Below the pieces are notes generated by a model, which was not told the DNA's origin, did not search any database, and saw nothing but the letters and a program-made list of their open reading frames with translations. Both the position numbers and the translations under genes were made by a program. DNA of 64,000 nucleotides from Prauserella muralis (GTDB lineage Bacteria > Actinomycetota > Actinomycetes > Mycobacteriales > Pseudonocardiaceae), in assembly GCF_003202285.1 (NCBI RefSeq), contig NZ_MASW01000002.1:1302001-1366000 (forward strand), written 5' to 3'. This document shows, piece after piece, positions 40,262-49,379 of this stretch; within the stretch, counting starts at the first letter, position 1, and every line of letters begins with the position of its first letter.

Positions 40262-40713
40262 CGACAAGGGTTTCCTTCGACGAGGTCAAGACGCTCGTCG
40301 GCAGCGAGCTGGGCACCAGCGACTGGATCGAGGTGACGCAGGAGCGGATCGACACCTTCGCCGACGCCACCGGCGACCACCAGTGGATCCACGTCGACCC
40401 CGAGCGGGCCAAGGACGGGCCCTTCGGAGGCACGATCGCCCACGGCTACCTGACGCTCTCCCTGGTTATTCCGATGTGGACGGAGTTGCTGGAGGTCGAC
40501 GGCGTCACCACGAAGGTCAACTACGGGCTGAACAAGGTGCGGTTCCCCTCGCCGGTGCGGGCGGGCTCGCGGGTCCGGATGTCCGGCACGCTGGCTCAGG
40601 TGGACGAGGTGGCGGGCGGCGGGCTGCAGCTCACCGTCGACGTCGTGGTCGAGATCGAGAACGGCGACAAGCCCGCGTGTGTCGCCCAGCCGGTGTTCCG
40701 CTTCTATGCCTAG
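40258..40713 (+). CDS. MaoC-like (R)-specific enoyl-CoA hydratase
   Basis: A 151-residue hot-dog-fold protein. The hydratase-2 motif DATGDHQWIHVDPERA contains the catalytic Asp and His, and GGTIAHGYLTLSL follows. It would hydrate the unsaturated acyl-CoA made by the ligase of the same operon (CouM role). The GTG at 40258 overlaps the amidohydrolase stop. Confidence 0.9.
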   Translation: MTTRVSFDEVKTLVGSELGTSDWIEVTQERIDTFADATGDHQWIHVDPERAKDGPFGGTIAHGYLTLSLVIPMWTELLEVDGVTTKVNYGLNKVRFPSPVRAGSRVRMSGTLAQVDEVAGGGLQLTVDVVVEIENGDKPACVAQPVFRFYA

Positions 40714-40740
40714 GTTCCTCCGGCTCGACGGGGAGTCAGC

Positions 40741-42294
40741 ATGATCTATCGCAGTCCGCTGCCGGACGTCGAGGTTCCGGCGCTGACACTCACCGAGTTC
40801 GTCCTCGGGCAGGCCCGCCGGTTCGGGGACAGGGCAGCGCTCGTGGACGGCGTGACCGGGGAGCGGATCGGCTACGCGGAGCTGGTGGACGCCGTGCAGG
40901 CGGGCGCCGGAGGGCTGGCCGCGCTGGGGGTGCGGCCGGGCGACGTCGTCGCGCTGCTGAGCCACAACCAGCCGCGCTACGCCGTCGCCCTGCACGCCGT
41001 GCTGGCCGCCGGCGCGGCGGTCACGCCCATCAACCCCGTGCTCACCCCGGAGGAGATCGGCAAGCAGCTCGCGGCGTCGCGGGCGTCGGTGCTGATCACG
41101 GCGGAGCCGGTGGCGGGCAAGGCGCTGGAGGTGGCGCGGGCCGCGGGGATCGCGCACGTGCTCGTCCTTGGCGAGCACGAGGGCGCCCGGCCGTTCGCGG
41201 ACCTGCTGGCCGAGGGCAGGCCCGCGCCGTCGCCGGAGCTGGATCCGGCCACGGCGGTGGCCGCGCTGCCGTTCTCCAGCGGTACCACCGGCATGGCGAA
41301 GGGCGTGCGGCTCACGCACCGCAACCTGGTGGCCAACCTGGCGCAGACCCGTGTCGGCTGGCGTATCACCAGCGACGACGTGCAGGCCGCCGTGCTGCCG
41401 TTCTTCCACATCTACGGCTTCACGATCATCCTCAACTCCGGGCTGCTGGCCGGGGCGACGGTGCTGACGCTGCCGCGGTTCGAGCCGCACGGCTACCTCG
41501 CCGCGCTGGAGAAGCACCGGGTGACGCGGGCGTACTTCGCGCCGCCGATGGTGCTGACGCTGGCGAACCTGCCCGGGGTGGAGGACTACGACCTCTCCGC
41601 GCTGCGGTTCGCCTTCTGTGGCGCGGCGCCGCTGGACGTGGAGGTGACCGAGCGGGCGGAGAAGCGGCTGGGCTGCCTGATCCGGCAGGGCTACGGCATG
41701 ACCGAGGCCAGCCCCGGCACGCATCAGGTGTTCGACGCCGAGTTCTCCTCGATGCCCGCCGGCAGCGTGGGCCGGCTCTCGCCCGGCACCGAGGCGCGGC
41801 TCGTGGTGCCCGGCACCGACACCGACGTCGAGCCCGGCGAGGCGGGGGAGCTGCTGGTGCGGGGCCCGCAGGTGATGGCGGGCTACCTGGACAACCCGGA
41901 GGCCACCGCGGCGACGATCACCGACGGCTGGCTGCACACGGGCGACATCGCGCGGGTGGACGGCGACGGCGTGTTCTGGATCGTCGACCGGCTCAAGGAG
42001 CTCATCAAGTACAAGGGCTACCAGGTGGCGCCCGCGGAGCTGGAGGCCGTGCTGCTGAGCCACCCGCGGGTGCTCGACGCCGCGGTGATCGGTGTGCCGC
42101 ATGCCGAGGGCGGCGAGGCGCCGAAGGCCTTCGTGGTCGCCGACGGCGGCCTCACGGCAGAGGACCTCCTGGCGTGGGTCGCCGAGCGCGTCGCGCCGTA
42201 CAAGAAGATCCGGGACGTCGAGTTCGTCGACGAGATCCCGAAGTCGCCGACGGGCAAGATCCTGCGCCGGGTCCTGAAGGACCGCGAAGCCTGA
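40741..42294 (+). CDS. Acyl/aryl-CoA ligase (4-coumarate-CoA ligase type)
   Basis: A 517-residue ANL-family ligase. PFSSGTTGMAKGV is the P-loop, QGYGMTEASPGTH the A5 motif, YLDNPEATAATITDGWLHTGD the A7 region, and PKSPTGKILRR the C-terminal Lys motif. It activates a carboxylate with ATP and CoA. Similarity is to 4-coumarate ligases and to FadD-like enzymes. The neighbouring MaoC, SDR, amidohydrolase and MarR genes suggest it loads a phenylpropenoic acid such as p-coumarate or ferulate, in the CouL role. The stop is followed directly by the repeat array. Confidence 0.9.
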   Translation: MIYRSPLPDVEVPALTLTEFVLGQARRFGDRAALVDGVTGERIGYAELVDAVQAGAGGLAALGVRPGDVVALLSHNQPRYAVALHAVLAAGAAVTPINPVLTPEEIGKQLAASRASVLITAEPVAGKALEVARAAGIAHVLVLGEHEGARPFADLLAEGRPAPSPELDPATAVAALPFSSGTTGMAKGVRLTHRNLVANLAQTRVGWRITSDDVQAAVLPFFHIYGFTIILNSGLLAGATVLTLPRFEPHGYLAALEKHRVTRAYFAPPMVLTLANLPGVEDYDLSALRFAFCGAAPLDVEVTERAEKRLGCLIRQGYGMTEASPGTHQVFDAEFSSMPAGSVGRLSPGTEARLVVPGTDTDVEPGEAGELLVRGPQVMAGYLDNPEATAATITDGWLHTGDIARVDGDGVFWIVDRLKELIKYKGYQVAPAELEAVLLSHPRVLDAAVIGVPHAEGGEAPKAFVVADGGLTAEDLLAWVAERVAPYKKIRDVEFVDEIPKSPTGKILRRVLKDREA

Positions 42295-42296
42295 CA

Positions 42297-42482
42297 CCCG
42301 CGAGTCCTGCGTTCGTGCCCGCGAGTTCTGCGTTCGTGCCCGCGAGTCCTGCGTTCGTGCCCGCGAGTTCTGCGTTCGGGTTCGGCGGCTCGGTACCGGA
42401 ACGCAGAACTCGGCGTCCTGAGTGCAGAACTCGGCGTCCTGAGTGCAGGACTCGCGGGCCTGAGTGCAGGACTCGCGCGCGT
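42297..42482. repeat. Large repeat hairpin: four direct and four inverted 21-bp units
   Basis: Direct units at 42297-42317, 42318-42338, 42339-42359 and 42360-42380 share CCCGCGAGTYCTGCGTTC, with the Y alternating C,T,C,T. After an 18-base spacer come inverted units at 42399-42419, 42420-42440, 42441-42461 and 42462-42482 (consensus GAGTGCAGRACTCGSCG). The arms are 84 bases each and can fold back on one another. The array fills the whole space between the convergent acyl-CoA ligase and FAD-oxidoreductase genes. Confidence 0.92.
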
Positions 42483-44059
42483 CAGCGCTGGAAGGTGCGC
42501 ACGTCCTCGGGCCACTCCAGCGGGATGCCGAGCTTGGTCAGCACCCGCTGGAACTCGGCGAGCAGGTCCGGGCGGGCCCGCACGGCACGGGGCGGCACGC
42601 CGGACTCCAGCGCGAACGCGGCGAGCGCGCCCGCCGCCTCGCCCGTGTTCCACTCCACGGGATGCAGCCGGTAACAGCCGTTGGTCAGGTGGGTGACGCC
42701 GAGGCACTTGCCGCCGGCGAGCAGGTTGTCGAGCCGCTGCGGAATCAGCGCGCCGAGCGGGATCTGGAACGGGTAGCACGCGATGTCCAGATACCCGCTG
42801 CCGCCGGTGCTGGGATGCAGGTCGATGCGGTAGCTGCCGATGCCGGCGCTGTCGGGGAACTGCTCGGCGCCGGCCAGCCCCTCGCGCGCCTCGACGCCGA
42901 CGTGCTGCTCCAGCACCGTGAACTCCGCGCGGATGCGGCGGGCCTCCCGGATGTAGGGCGCGGCGGCCAGCCCGTCGGCGGTGCCGAGCGGCTCCCCGGC
43001 GGGCCGCAGCCACGGATACCCCGCACCGCCGTCCGGGCGGGGCGCCTCCGTCTGCAGCCAGTACACGAACGACAGGGTCAGCTGCCGGGCCTGCTCCAGC
43101 CGCCGGTCCCGCTCGGCGGCACCCACGCCCGTCACGGGCGCGAGCCAGTAGTCGATCTGCGGCCAGTTCACCAGCGAGACATCCGGCAACGGCGGGTCGT
43201 ACAGCCGCCCGCTGCGAATACGCCGGAAGCGCCACAGGTCCTGCTCGCCGTCCTCGCCGAACAGCGGCCTGCGCAGCGTCCGTCCCGTCTCCGGCTCCTG
43301 GGTGGCCCAGCCCAGCTGCGGCCCCGGCCAGAACGGTGCCCGGTAGCCGCGCCAGAAGTCGTAGTCGCGGGGCCGCTCGATCACGTGCTCGCCGGAGCCG
43401 TGCTCCAGCGCCACGCACCAGGTCAGCGCCTGCTGGTCGAACGGGTCGGCGGGGCCGGGCAGCGCATGCGGCTCGCCGGTGTCGGCCTCGCTCTCGGCGC
43501 CGAGCACGTGCTCGCACCCGGTCAGCGGCAGCAGGTCGCCTTCCTCGGTCGCGTCGATGACGTGGGCCGCCCGCAGCGTCACCGGGCCGTCCGGGGCGGT
43601 GAAGGCGACGGCCTCGACCCGGTCGCCGCCGGTGTCGGCGGAGACGGGGACGTGGTGCTGCCGGATGGTGAGGTTTCCCGACCGGCACAGCGGCCGCAGC
43701 AACTCGGTGAGCACGTCGTGGACCACCACCGGCTCGGCACACAGCGCGCTCACCCAGCCCTCACCGGGGTTGAGCTCGCGCCGCGCGCGGGCCTGCTCGC
43801 CGAGCCGCGGATCGGCACGGTAGCGGTCGCGCACGCGCGAGCGCAGCAGCCGGTAGGACGCGGTGCTGCCGGTCGTCTCCACCCACGGGTTCTCGTCGGG
43901 CGGCACGGCCTGTGCCGTCAGCTGGCCACCGAGCCAGCCGGTCGCCTCGGTGAGCACGACGCGGCGGCCGAGCAGCGCCGCGGACAGCGCCGCCGCCACC
44001 CCGCCGCACCCGCCGCCGACCACCAGGACGTCGCAGTCGAGTCCGTGGGCTGAAGCCAT
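42482..44059 (-). CDS. FAD-dependent oxidoreductase in an ABC import operon
   Basis: A 525-residue protein of the FAD_oxidored group. CDVLVVGGGCGGVAAALSAALLG is the Rossmann FAD site, EATGWLGGQLTAQAV follows, and VIDATEEGDLLPLTG is the second FAD motif. Close to the C-terminus LLAGGKCLGVTHLTNG completes the fold. Such proteins are often found next to sugar importers and may oxidise the imported sugar or a sugar alcohol. The ATG at 44059 follows GGAGGG. The stop lies in the last repeat unit of the array. Confidence 0.85.
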   Translation of the reverse strand: MASAHGLDCDVLVVGGGCGGVAAALSAALLGRRVVLTEATGWLGGQLTAQAVPPDENPWVETTGSTASYRLLRSRVRDRYRADPRLGEQARARRELNPGEGWVSALCAEPVVVHDVLTELLRPLCRSGNLTIRQHHVPVSADTGGDRVEAVAFTAPDGPVTLRAAHVIDATEEGDLLPLTGCEHVLGAESEADTGEPHALPGPADPFDQQALTWCVALEHGSGEHVIERPRDYDFWRGYRAPFWPGPQLGWATQEPETGRTLRRPLFGEDGEQDLWRFRRIRSGRLYDPPLPDVSLVNWPQIDYWLAPVTGVGAAERDRRLEQARQLTLSFVYWLQTEAPRPDGGAGYPWLRPAGEPLGTADGLAAAPYIREARRIRAEFTVLEQHVGVEAREGLAGAEQFPDSAGIGSYRIDLHPSTGGSGYLDIACYPFQIPLGALIPQRLDNLLAGGKCLGVTHLTNGCYRLHPVEWNTGEAAGALAAFALESGVPPRAVRARPDLLAEFQRVLTKLGIPLEWPEDVRTFQR

Positions 44060-44069
44060 GTCCCTCCGT

Positions 44070-44900
44070 TCACTTGATGCCCGTCTGGGCGAGGCTTTCG
44101 GTGATCTGTCGCCGGGCCACGAGGTAGGCCAGCAGCAGGGGCACGGTCGAGATGGCGGTCGCCGCCATCTGCACGCCCCAGATGGGGTTGCCGCTGGTGT
44201 CGGTGAACGCCGTCAGCGCGAGCGGCACGGTGAACAGCTCGCTGCGGTTGACGAACACCAGCGGTTCCAGGAAGGAGTTCCAGCTGTAGAGGAACGCGAT
44301 GATGCCGATGGTGCCCAGCATCGGGCGGGTCAGCGGCAGGATCACGTGCAGCAGGATCCGCAGCCTGCCCATGCCGTCGATCATGGCGGCCTCCTCCAGT
44401 TCCACCGGGATCGACTGGATGAACTGGCGCATCAGGAAGACCCCCGTGACCCCGGTGGCACCGAACACCGGCAGCGCCAGCAGCGGCACGTGCGTGTCGG
44501 CGAACCCGAGTGCCTTCATCAGGCTGAAGTTCGGGATCAGCGTCACCTCGACCGGCAGCATCAACGCCGACAGGAACAGGAAGAAGAGCACGTTGCGCCC
44601 GGGAAACCGCAGCCGCGCGAACGCGTAGCCGGACAGCAGCGACAGCACGCACGTGAACAGAGCCACGAGGGTGGCGATGTAGAGGCTGTTGTAGACCTGC
44701 CGCGCGAACGGCTGGAACGTGAACACGTCGCGGATGTTGTCCCACGTGACCTCGGCGGGGACCAGCTGCGGAGGTGAGGCGAGCACGTCGCCGGGCAGCT
44801 TCAGCGCGCTCGAGACCATCCACAGGAACGGAAAGACCAGCGGAACCGACAGCGCGATCAGGAAGAGGTACAGCGCGCCGCGGGTGAGGAGCCTACTCAC
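44070..44900 (-). CDS. ABC importer permease, MalG type (second operon)
   Basis: A 276-residue membrane protein with about six membrane segments and an EAA loop (LEEAAMIDGMGRLRILLHV). Start is GTG 44900, overlapping the preceding permease by eight bases. It forms the transmembrane channel with that permease for the binding protein encoded at 45857-47146. Confidence 0.92.
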   Translation of the reverse strand: MSRLLTRGALYLFLIALSVPLVFPFLWMVSSALKLPGDVLASPPQLVPAEVTWDNIRDVFTFQPFARQVYNSLYIATLVALFTCVLSLLSGYAFARLRFPGRNVLFFLFLSALMLPVEVTLIPNFSLMKALGFADTHVPLLALPVFGATGVTGVFLMRQFIQSIPVELEEAAMIDGMGRLRILLHVILPLTRPMLGTIGIIAFLYSWNSFLEPLVFVNRSELFTVPLALTAFTDTSGNPIWGVQMAATAISTVPLLLAYLVARRQITESLAQTGIK

Positions 44901-45846
44901 TGTGCACCCACTTCCGCCTCGCCCACCACTGCGCGGCGACCAGCAGCAGTGTCAGTCCGAAGAGGACCACGGCGATCGCGCTGGCGTAGCCCGCCTGGAA
45001 CAGCTCGAACGCCTGCTCGTAGAGGTAGAACGCCAGCACCGACGTCGCGTGCGAGGGGCCGCCGTGCGTCATCAGCTGGATGTAGTCGAAGACCTGGAAC
45101 GAGCCGATGAACGTGATCAGCACGACCACCAGCGTGGTCGGCGCGATCAACGGCAGCACGACGTGCCGGATGAGCCGCCACTCGCTCGCGCCGTCGAGCC
45201 GGGCGGCCTCGAGCGTCTCCGACGGGATGTTGCGCAGCGCGGCGAGGAAGATGACGGCCTTGAGCCCCACGGTCTTCAGCGCGGCCACCACGATCACCGC
45301 CGCCAGCGCCGGTTTCGCCTCGAACAGCCAGTTGGGGCCGGTGATGCCGACCAGCGACAGCAGCTCGTTGACGCCGCCGCCCTCGCCCTGCAGCAGGAAC
45401 CGCCACACCAGTGCCCAGGCCGCCTGCGAGGTGACCACCGACAGGAAGGCCAGGGTGAGAAACAGCCCCGCGCCGGGAGGGCGCCGGTACAGCACGAGCG
45501 CCAGTCCCAGTGACAGGCCGACGTTGATGGCCACGAGACCGAGCGCGAACACGCCGGTGACGGCCACCGACCGCCAGAACGTGGGATCCTCGGTGAGCAA
45601 CTGGCGGTAGTTGTCCCAGCCCGCCGCCTCCGACCGGCCCGAGCGCAGGTCGGTGTGCGTGAACGACAGCACGACGATGGCGACGAGCGGGACGAGAACG
45701 AACAGCGTGAACCCGAGTGCCTGCGGGGAGATCAACAGGTAGCCGGTCAGCGCCTCCCGCCGCCGGTGCCGGCGCGCCCGCCGAGGGGCGGGCGAGCCGG
45801 ACCGGCCGGTGGCCTCGGGGGTGGGAGTCAGGATCGGTGCGGCCAC
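44893..45846 (-). CDS. ABC importer permease, MalF type (second operon)
   Basis: A 317-residue membrane protein with an Arg-rich cytoplasmic N-terminus, six predicted membrane segments and an EAA loop (LEAARLDGASEWRLIRHV). It lies 10 bases after the binding-protein gene and overlaps the MalG-type gene. No ATPase gene is present, so a shared ATPase is expected. Confidence 0.92.
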   Translation of the reverse strand: MAAPILTPTPEATGRSGSPAPRRARRHRRREALTGYLLISPQALGFTLFVLVPLVAIVVLSFTHTDLRSGRSEAAGWDNYRQLLTEDPTFWRSVAVTGVFALGLVAINVGLSLGLALVLYRRPPGAGLFLTLAFLSVVTSQAAWALVWRFLLQGEGGGVNELLSLVGITGPNWLFEAKPALAAVIVVAALKTVGLKAVIFLAALRNIPSETLEAARLDGASEWRLIRHVVLPLIAPTTLVVVLITFIGSFQVFDYIQLMTHGGPSHATSVLAFYLYEQAFELFQAGYASAIAVVLFGLTLLLVAAQWWARRKWVHSE

Positions 45847-45856
45847 GCCTGCTCCG

Positions 45857-47146
45857 TCACTCCGCCTGCTTCAGCAACGGGCCGACCTCGCCGCACAGCC
45901 TGCCCAGCACCGAGCCCACGTCGGCACCGGGGCTCCACAGCTGGTCGAACACCGGCTGCGCGGTCGTCTTGATCTCCGGCCACGTCCGGGGGTACTGGAA
46001 CGCGTGGCCCTCGGTGATGCCCGGCACCAGGATGTCCTTCACCGCCTGCTCGGACAGCCGCGAGTCCCGGTAGATCTCCGGGGCGTCGGCCAGCACCGAC
46101 GTGCGGGCGGGCGGGTAGAACTCCGCCAGCTCCCGGACCGCCTTCTCGCTGGTCAGGTACTTGAGCAGCTCCGTGGCCAGCTCCTTGTGCGGTGCCTGCT
46201 CGAAGACCACGAGCCCGGCCTGCCCGGTCACGTGCGGCTGCCCGCCGGGGCCGCCGGGCAGCGGCGCGATGCCGTAGTCGAACTCGGCGCCCTCCAGCTG
46301 CGACAGCCTCGACAACTGGGTGATCGTCATCGCCGCGTTGCCCGCGTAGAAGTCGGCCTGCGCGCCGGGCGGCACGGCGGTGCGGTCGTCGAACGCCATC
46401 CGGTGGAAGGTGCCGACGGCCTCGGCGGCCGCGGGGCTGTCGAGCGTGCAGCGTTTGGTCTGCGGGTCGTAGAACCCGGCACCGTGGGCCCGCAACAGCG
46501 GATCCAGCGTCGGCCACGACACCGGCAGGGGACCGTAGACGCTGCCCTCGTTGCTCTGGAAGACGAAGTGACCGCGCGGCAGGCTCGGCTGCAGGTCGCG
46601 GGCGAGCCCGGCCAGCCGGTCCCATGTCCAGTCGCCCCGCGCCGCCAGCTCGGCGGGCTCGGGCAGGTTCGCCGTGGCGAAGGCGTCCTTGTTGTAGATG
46701 ACGAAGAACGGGCTGGTCGAGAACGGCACGCCGTACACGGCGTCGCCGCCGCGCCAGTTGGTGAACGCGGCGGGCACGAAGTCGTCGAACCGGTACTCCG
46801 GATCGTTACGCAGTGCCGGGCCGACGTCGGCGAGCTGGCCGGAGGCGGCCATGCCGACGGCGTCGGGCGCGCCGAGCCAGCCGAGGTCGGGCGCGTCGCC
46901 ACCCGCGAGGCGCACCGAGATCTTGGTGGTGTAGTCGGCCTGCGGCACGGACTGGATGCGCACGTCCGCGCCGTCGTGCTGGGCCGAGAAGTCGTCGGCC
47001 AGCCGGTTCAGCAGGTCGAGCTGGGCCTGGTTGGACGTCCAGACCGTCATCGTCACGGTGTTGGATCCGGCCTGGTCGCCGACACCGCAGGCCGCGGTCA
47101 GCGCGACCGCGGACGCGGCGAGCAGGCAGCGCAAACGCGTGCTCAT
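45857..47146 (-). CDS. Solute-binding lipoprotein of a sugar-type ABC importer (second operon)
   Basis: A 429-residue family 1 binding protein. The signal ends in LTAAC with lipidated Cys20. The mature part has features of carbohydrate binders such as MTVWTSNQAQLDLLNRLAD, RLAGGDAPDLGWLGA and PFFVIYNKDAFA. It delivers a sugar or sugar derivative to the two permeases that follow. It lies 51 bases after the LacI regulator gene, with no internal terminator seen. Confidence 0.9.
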   Translation of the reverse strand: MSTRLRCLLAASAVALTAACGVGDQAGSNTVTMTVWTSNQAQLDLLNRLADDFSAQHDGADVRIQSVPQADYTTKISVRLAGGDAPDLGWLGAPDAVGMAASGQLADVGPALRNDPEYRFDDFVPAAFTNWRGGDAVYGVPFSTSPFFVIYNKDAFATANLPEPAELAARGDWTWDRLAGLARDLQPSLPRGHFVFQSNEGSVYGPLPVSWPTLDPLLRAHGAGFYDPQTKRCTLDSPAAAEAVGTFHRMAFDDRTAVPPGAQADFYAGNAAMTITQLSRLSQLEGAEFDYGIAPLPGGPGGQPHVTGQAGLVVFEQAPHKELATELLKYLTSEKAVRELAEFYPPARTSVLADAPEIYRDSRLSEQAVKDILVPGITEGHAFQYPRTWPEIKTTAQPVFDQLWSPGADVGSVLGRLCGEVGPLLKQAE

Positions 47147-47197
47147 GCAACCTCTCCATTGGGGTTGGCGGGGATGGGATCGTTTTCGTTCGGGCGG

Positions 47198-48220
47198 TCA
47201 GTTCTCGGGCGCGGCCAGCGTGGTGCCCTCGTGGGGCGGGCACGCCACCGTGGCCGTGGCCTCGGCCGTGCCGTCCAGGCGGCCGAGCAGGCGCTCCAGC
47301 GCGAGCCGCCCGAGGAGTCTGCCGGGGATGCCGTAGCCGGACCAGCCGGTGTCCCCGTCGTCCTCGGACACGCCCGCCACGGCCAGTGACAACCCGCCGG
47401 GCACGCTCAGCCCGCAGCCTTCGGCGGCCGACCGCAGCGCCTCGGCGTAGTCGGTGCTCTCCGCGACCACCGCGGTGACCCCGGCCCGCTGGAGCTCACG
47501 CACGAACTCCGCCGAGATCTCGGCGAGGTGGGGAAAGGCCGACGACACCTCCAGCCGCCGCGCGCGAAGCCCGGCGAGCCGGTCGGCGGTGGCGGGCAGC
47601 TCCGGGTTGGCGCCGACGTAGCGGATCCGGCGGTGCCCCGCCTCGGCGAGCCGCCCGGCCAGCGCACGTCCCGCGCCCGTGTAGTCGGGGGACACGTTGG
47701 GCACCTCGCGCCCGTCGCCGAGAAAGCGCCGTCCAATGAAGACGAACGGGTACTCCTCGGCGACCAGTTGTTCCAGTTCGGCGGGGATCTCGTCGCGACC
47801 GAGCAGCACCGCGCCGTCGACGAGGCGCAGCTTGTTCTCGCCGCCCGCGTAGATGCTGCGCACCGGCCCGGAGGTGGCCGCGCTGGTGAACAGCAGCAGG
47901 TCGTGTCCGGCCTGCTCGGCGGCTTCCTCGATGCCGAGCAGGAACGGGTGGTACAGGCTGCGCTGGGCCACGCTGAACACCCGTTCGTAGGTGAACACGC
48001 CGAGCAGCTGACTGCGCCCCTTGGCCAGTCGGCGGGCCAGCGGATCGGCGCGGTAGCCGAGCTCGCGCGCGACGTCGAGCACCCGCTGCCGCGTCTCCTC
48101 CGGGATGGACTCCGCCTTGCCCCGCAGGATCAACGATACGGCGGCCTGGGTGACGCCCGCCTGCCGCGCAATGTCCATCTGGGACACGCGGCGCGGTCGG
48201 CCCTGGCCAGTTATGCGCAT
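47198..48220 (-). CDS. LacI-family regulator of the second ABC operon
   Basis: A 340-residue protein. HTH: SQMDIARQAGVTQAAVSLIL, hinge helix at about residues 57-66, then the sugar-binding sensor domain. The ATG at 48220 has no ribosome site, and a perfect palindrome covers it, so the message is probably leaderless and the protein shuts off its own promoter at the transcription start. It is the first gene of the operon that contains the importer and the FAD-oxidoreductase. Confidence 0.9.
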   Translation of the reverse strand: MRITGQGRPRRVSQMDIARQAGVTQAAVSLILRGKAESIPEETRQRVLDVARELGYRADPLARRLAKGRSQLLGVFTYERVFSVAQRSLYHPFLLGIEEAAEQAGHDLLLFTSAATSGPVRSIYAGGENKLRLVDGAVLLGRDEIPAELEQLVAEEYPFVFIGRRFLGDGREVPNVSPDYTGAGRALAGRLAEAGHRRIRYVGANPELPATADRLAGLRARRLEVSSAFPHLAEISAEFVRELQRAGVTAVVAESTDYAEALRSAAEGCGLSVPGGLSLAVAGVSEDDGDTGWSGYGIPGRLLGRLALERLLGRLDGTAEATATVACPPHEGTTLAAPEN

Positions 48221-48223
48221 AAC
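48210..48223. promoter_or_regulatory. LacI operator overlapping the regulator's start codon
   Basis: GTTATGCGCATAAC is a perfect 14-bp palindrome with central GC. The ATG of the LacI gene (48218-48220) lies within it. Confidence 0.75.
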
Positions 48224-48296
48224 TAAACCCTGACACGCGATCAGCGGGGAAGTCAAGCCCCGGTTTGCCGAGTGCGAATGGACGGTCGGTGCCGCG

Positions 48297-49259
48297 CTAG
48301 CCGGGCGCGGCACCCGCCACGGTGGCGGGATGCACGGTCCGCTCGCGGTACTCCTGCGGGCTGAGGCCACGGACGCGCTTGAACGCCGTGCTCAGGGCGA
48401 ACGGGCTGCCGTAGCCCACCTTCCTGGCCACGGCGTCCACTGTGGAGTCGGAGCCGCGCAGCAGGTCGGCGGCCAGCGCCAGGCGCAAGCCGGTGAGGTA
48501 GGCCATCGGCGACTCGCCGACGAGCGCGGTGAACCGGCGGGCCAGCGCCGCGCGGGACACCCCTGTCTTGGCGGCGAGCGTGGCGACCGTCCACGGGTGC
48601 GCGGGATCGTCGTGCAGCAGCCGCAGTGCCTGGCCGGCCACGGGATCGGTGTGCGCCCGGTACCAGGCGGGCGCGTCGGCGTCCTCGCGAGCGAACCACT
48701 CGCGCAGCGCGGCGACCAGCAGCAGGTCGAGCAGACGGTCCAGCACGACGTCCTGGCCGGGCTCGTCGCGCCCGAGCTCGGCCGCCAGCAGCGGCACCAG
48801 CGGCGACTCCCAGGTCCGGCTGCGGATGACCAGCGTGGCGGGAAGTGCGCCCAGCAGCCGGGAACTCAGCTCGCCGGGCGTTTCGTGGACCGCGACGAGC
48901 ACCGTGGTGGAGCCGCCGGTGCCCCATGTCCGCGCGCCCAGCGCCAGGCGCTCGCACAACTCCTCGCCGTCCGGCGTCGTCGCGCGCTGCCCCGGATGGA
49001 TCACCGCGGTGGGCGGGGTGGCGGGGTCGTCGGCCAGCACGTACGGCGCGGGGCCACGCACCACGGCGACGTCGCCGGGACACAGCCGTTCGGGGGCGCC
49101 GCCCGCGGGCACGAGCCACCCCTCGCCCGCGGCCATGGCCAGCAGCGCCAGCGGCGCGCGGTCGCGCACATGCAGCGACCACGGCGGGTCCAGCAGGGCC
49201 TTCAGCAGGAAGGCGCCACGTGGTCTCGGCCCGTCGAGCAGCGACCCCAGCGCGTCCAC
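48297..49259 (-). CDS. AraC-family regulator with cupin sensor
   Basis: A 320-residue protein. The N-terminal half is an AraC_binding_2-type cupin (WSLHVRDRAPLALLAMAAG, GDVAVVRGPAPYVLADD), and the C-terminal half is the double HTH (TVATLAAKTGVSRAALARRF, VDAVARKVGYGSPFALSTAF, then SPQEYR). Targets are unknown; the flanking genes on both sides are not divergent partners. Start is GTG 49259, with only a weak ribosome site. Confidence 0.88.
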   Translation of the reverse strand: MDALGSLLDGPRPRGAFLLKALLDPPWSLHVRDRAPLALLAMAAGEGWLVPAGGAPERLCPGDVAVVRGPAPYVLADDPATPPTAVIHPGQRATTPDGEELCERLALGARTWGTGGSTTVLVAVHETPGELSSRLLGALPATLVIRSRTWESPLVPLLAAELGRDEPGQDVVLDRLLDLLLVAALREWFAREDADAPAWYRAHTDPVAGQALRLLHDDPAHPWTVATLAAKTGVSRAALARRFTALVGESPMAYLTGLRLALAADLLRGSDSTVDAVARKVGYGSPFALSTAFKRVRGLSPQEYRERTVHPATVAGAAPG

Positions 49260-49379
49260 GCGCTCAGCCTACGCGCGTTCCTGCCCCGCCCGGACCGCCG
49301 TGAGCGGCGCCGTTGCCCGCGGGAACACCCGGTCGGGACGCGGCGTTGATCCGGCAGACGCGGACACGGAGGGCGGGAC

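Noticed and set aside
42297-42482. CRISPR array
   Set aside because: Units follow each other without unique spacers, the period is 21 bases and half are inverted; no cas genes occur.
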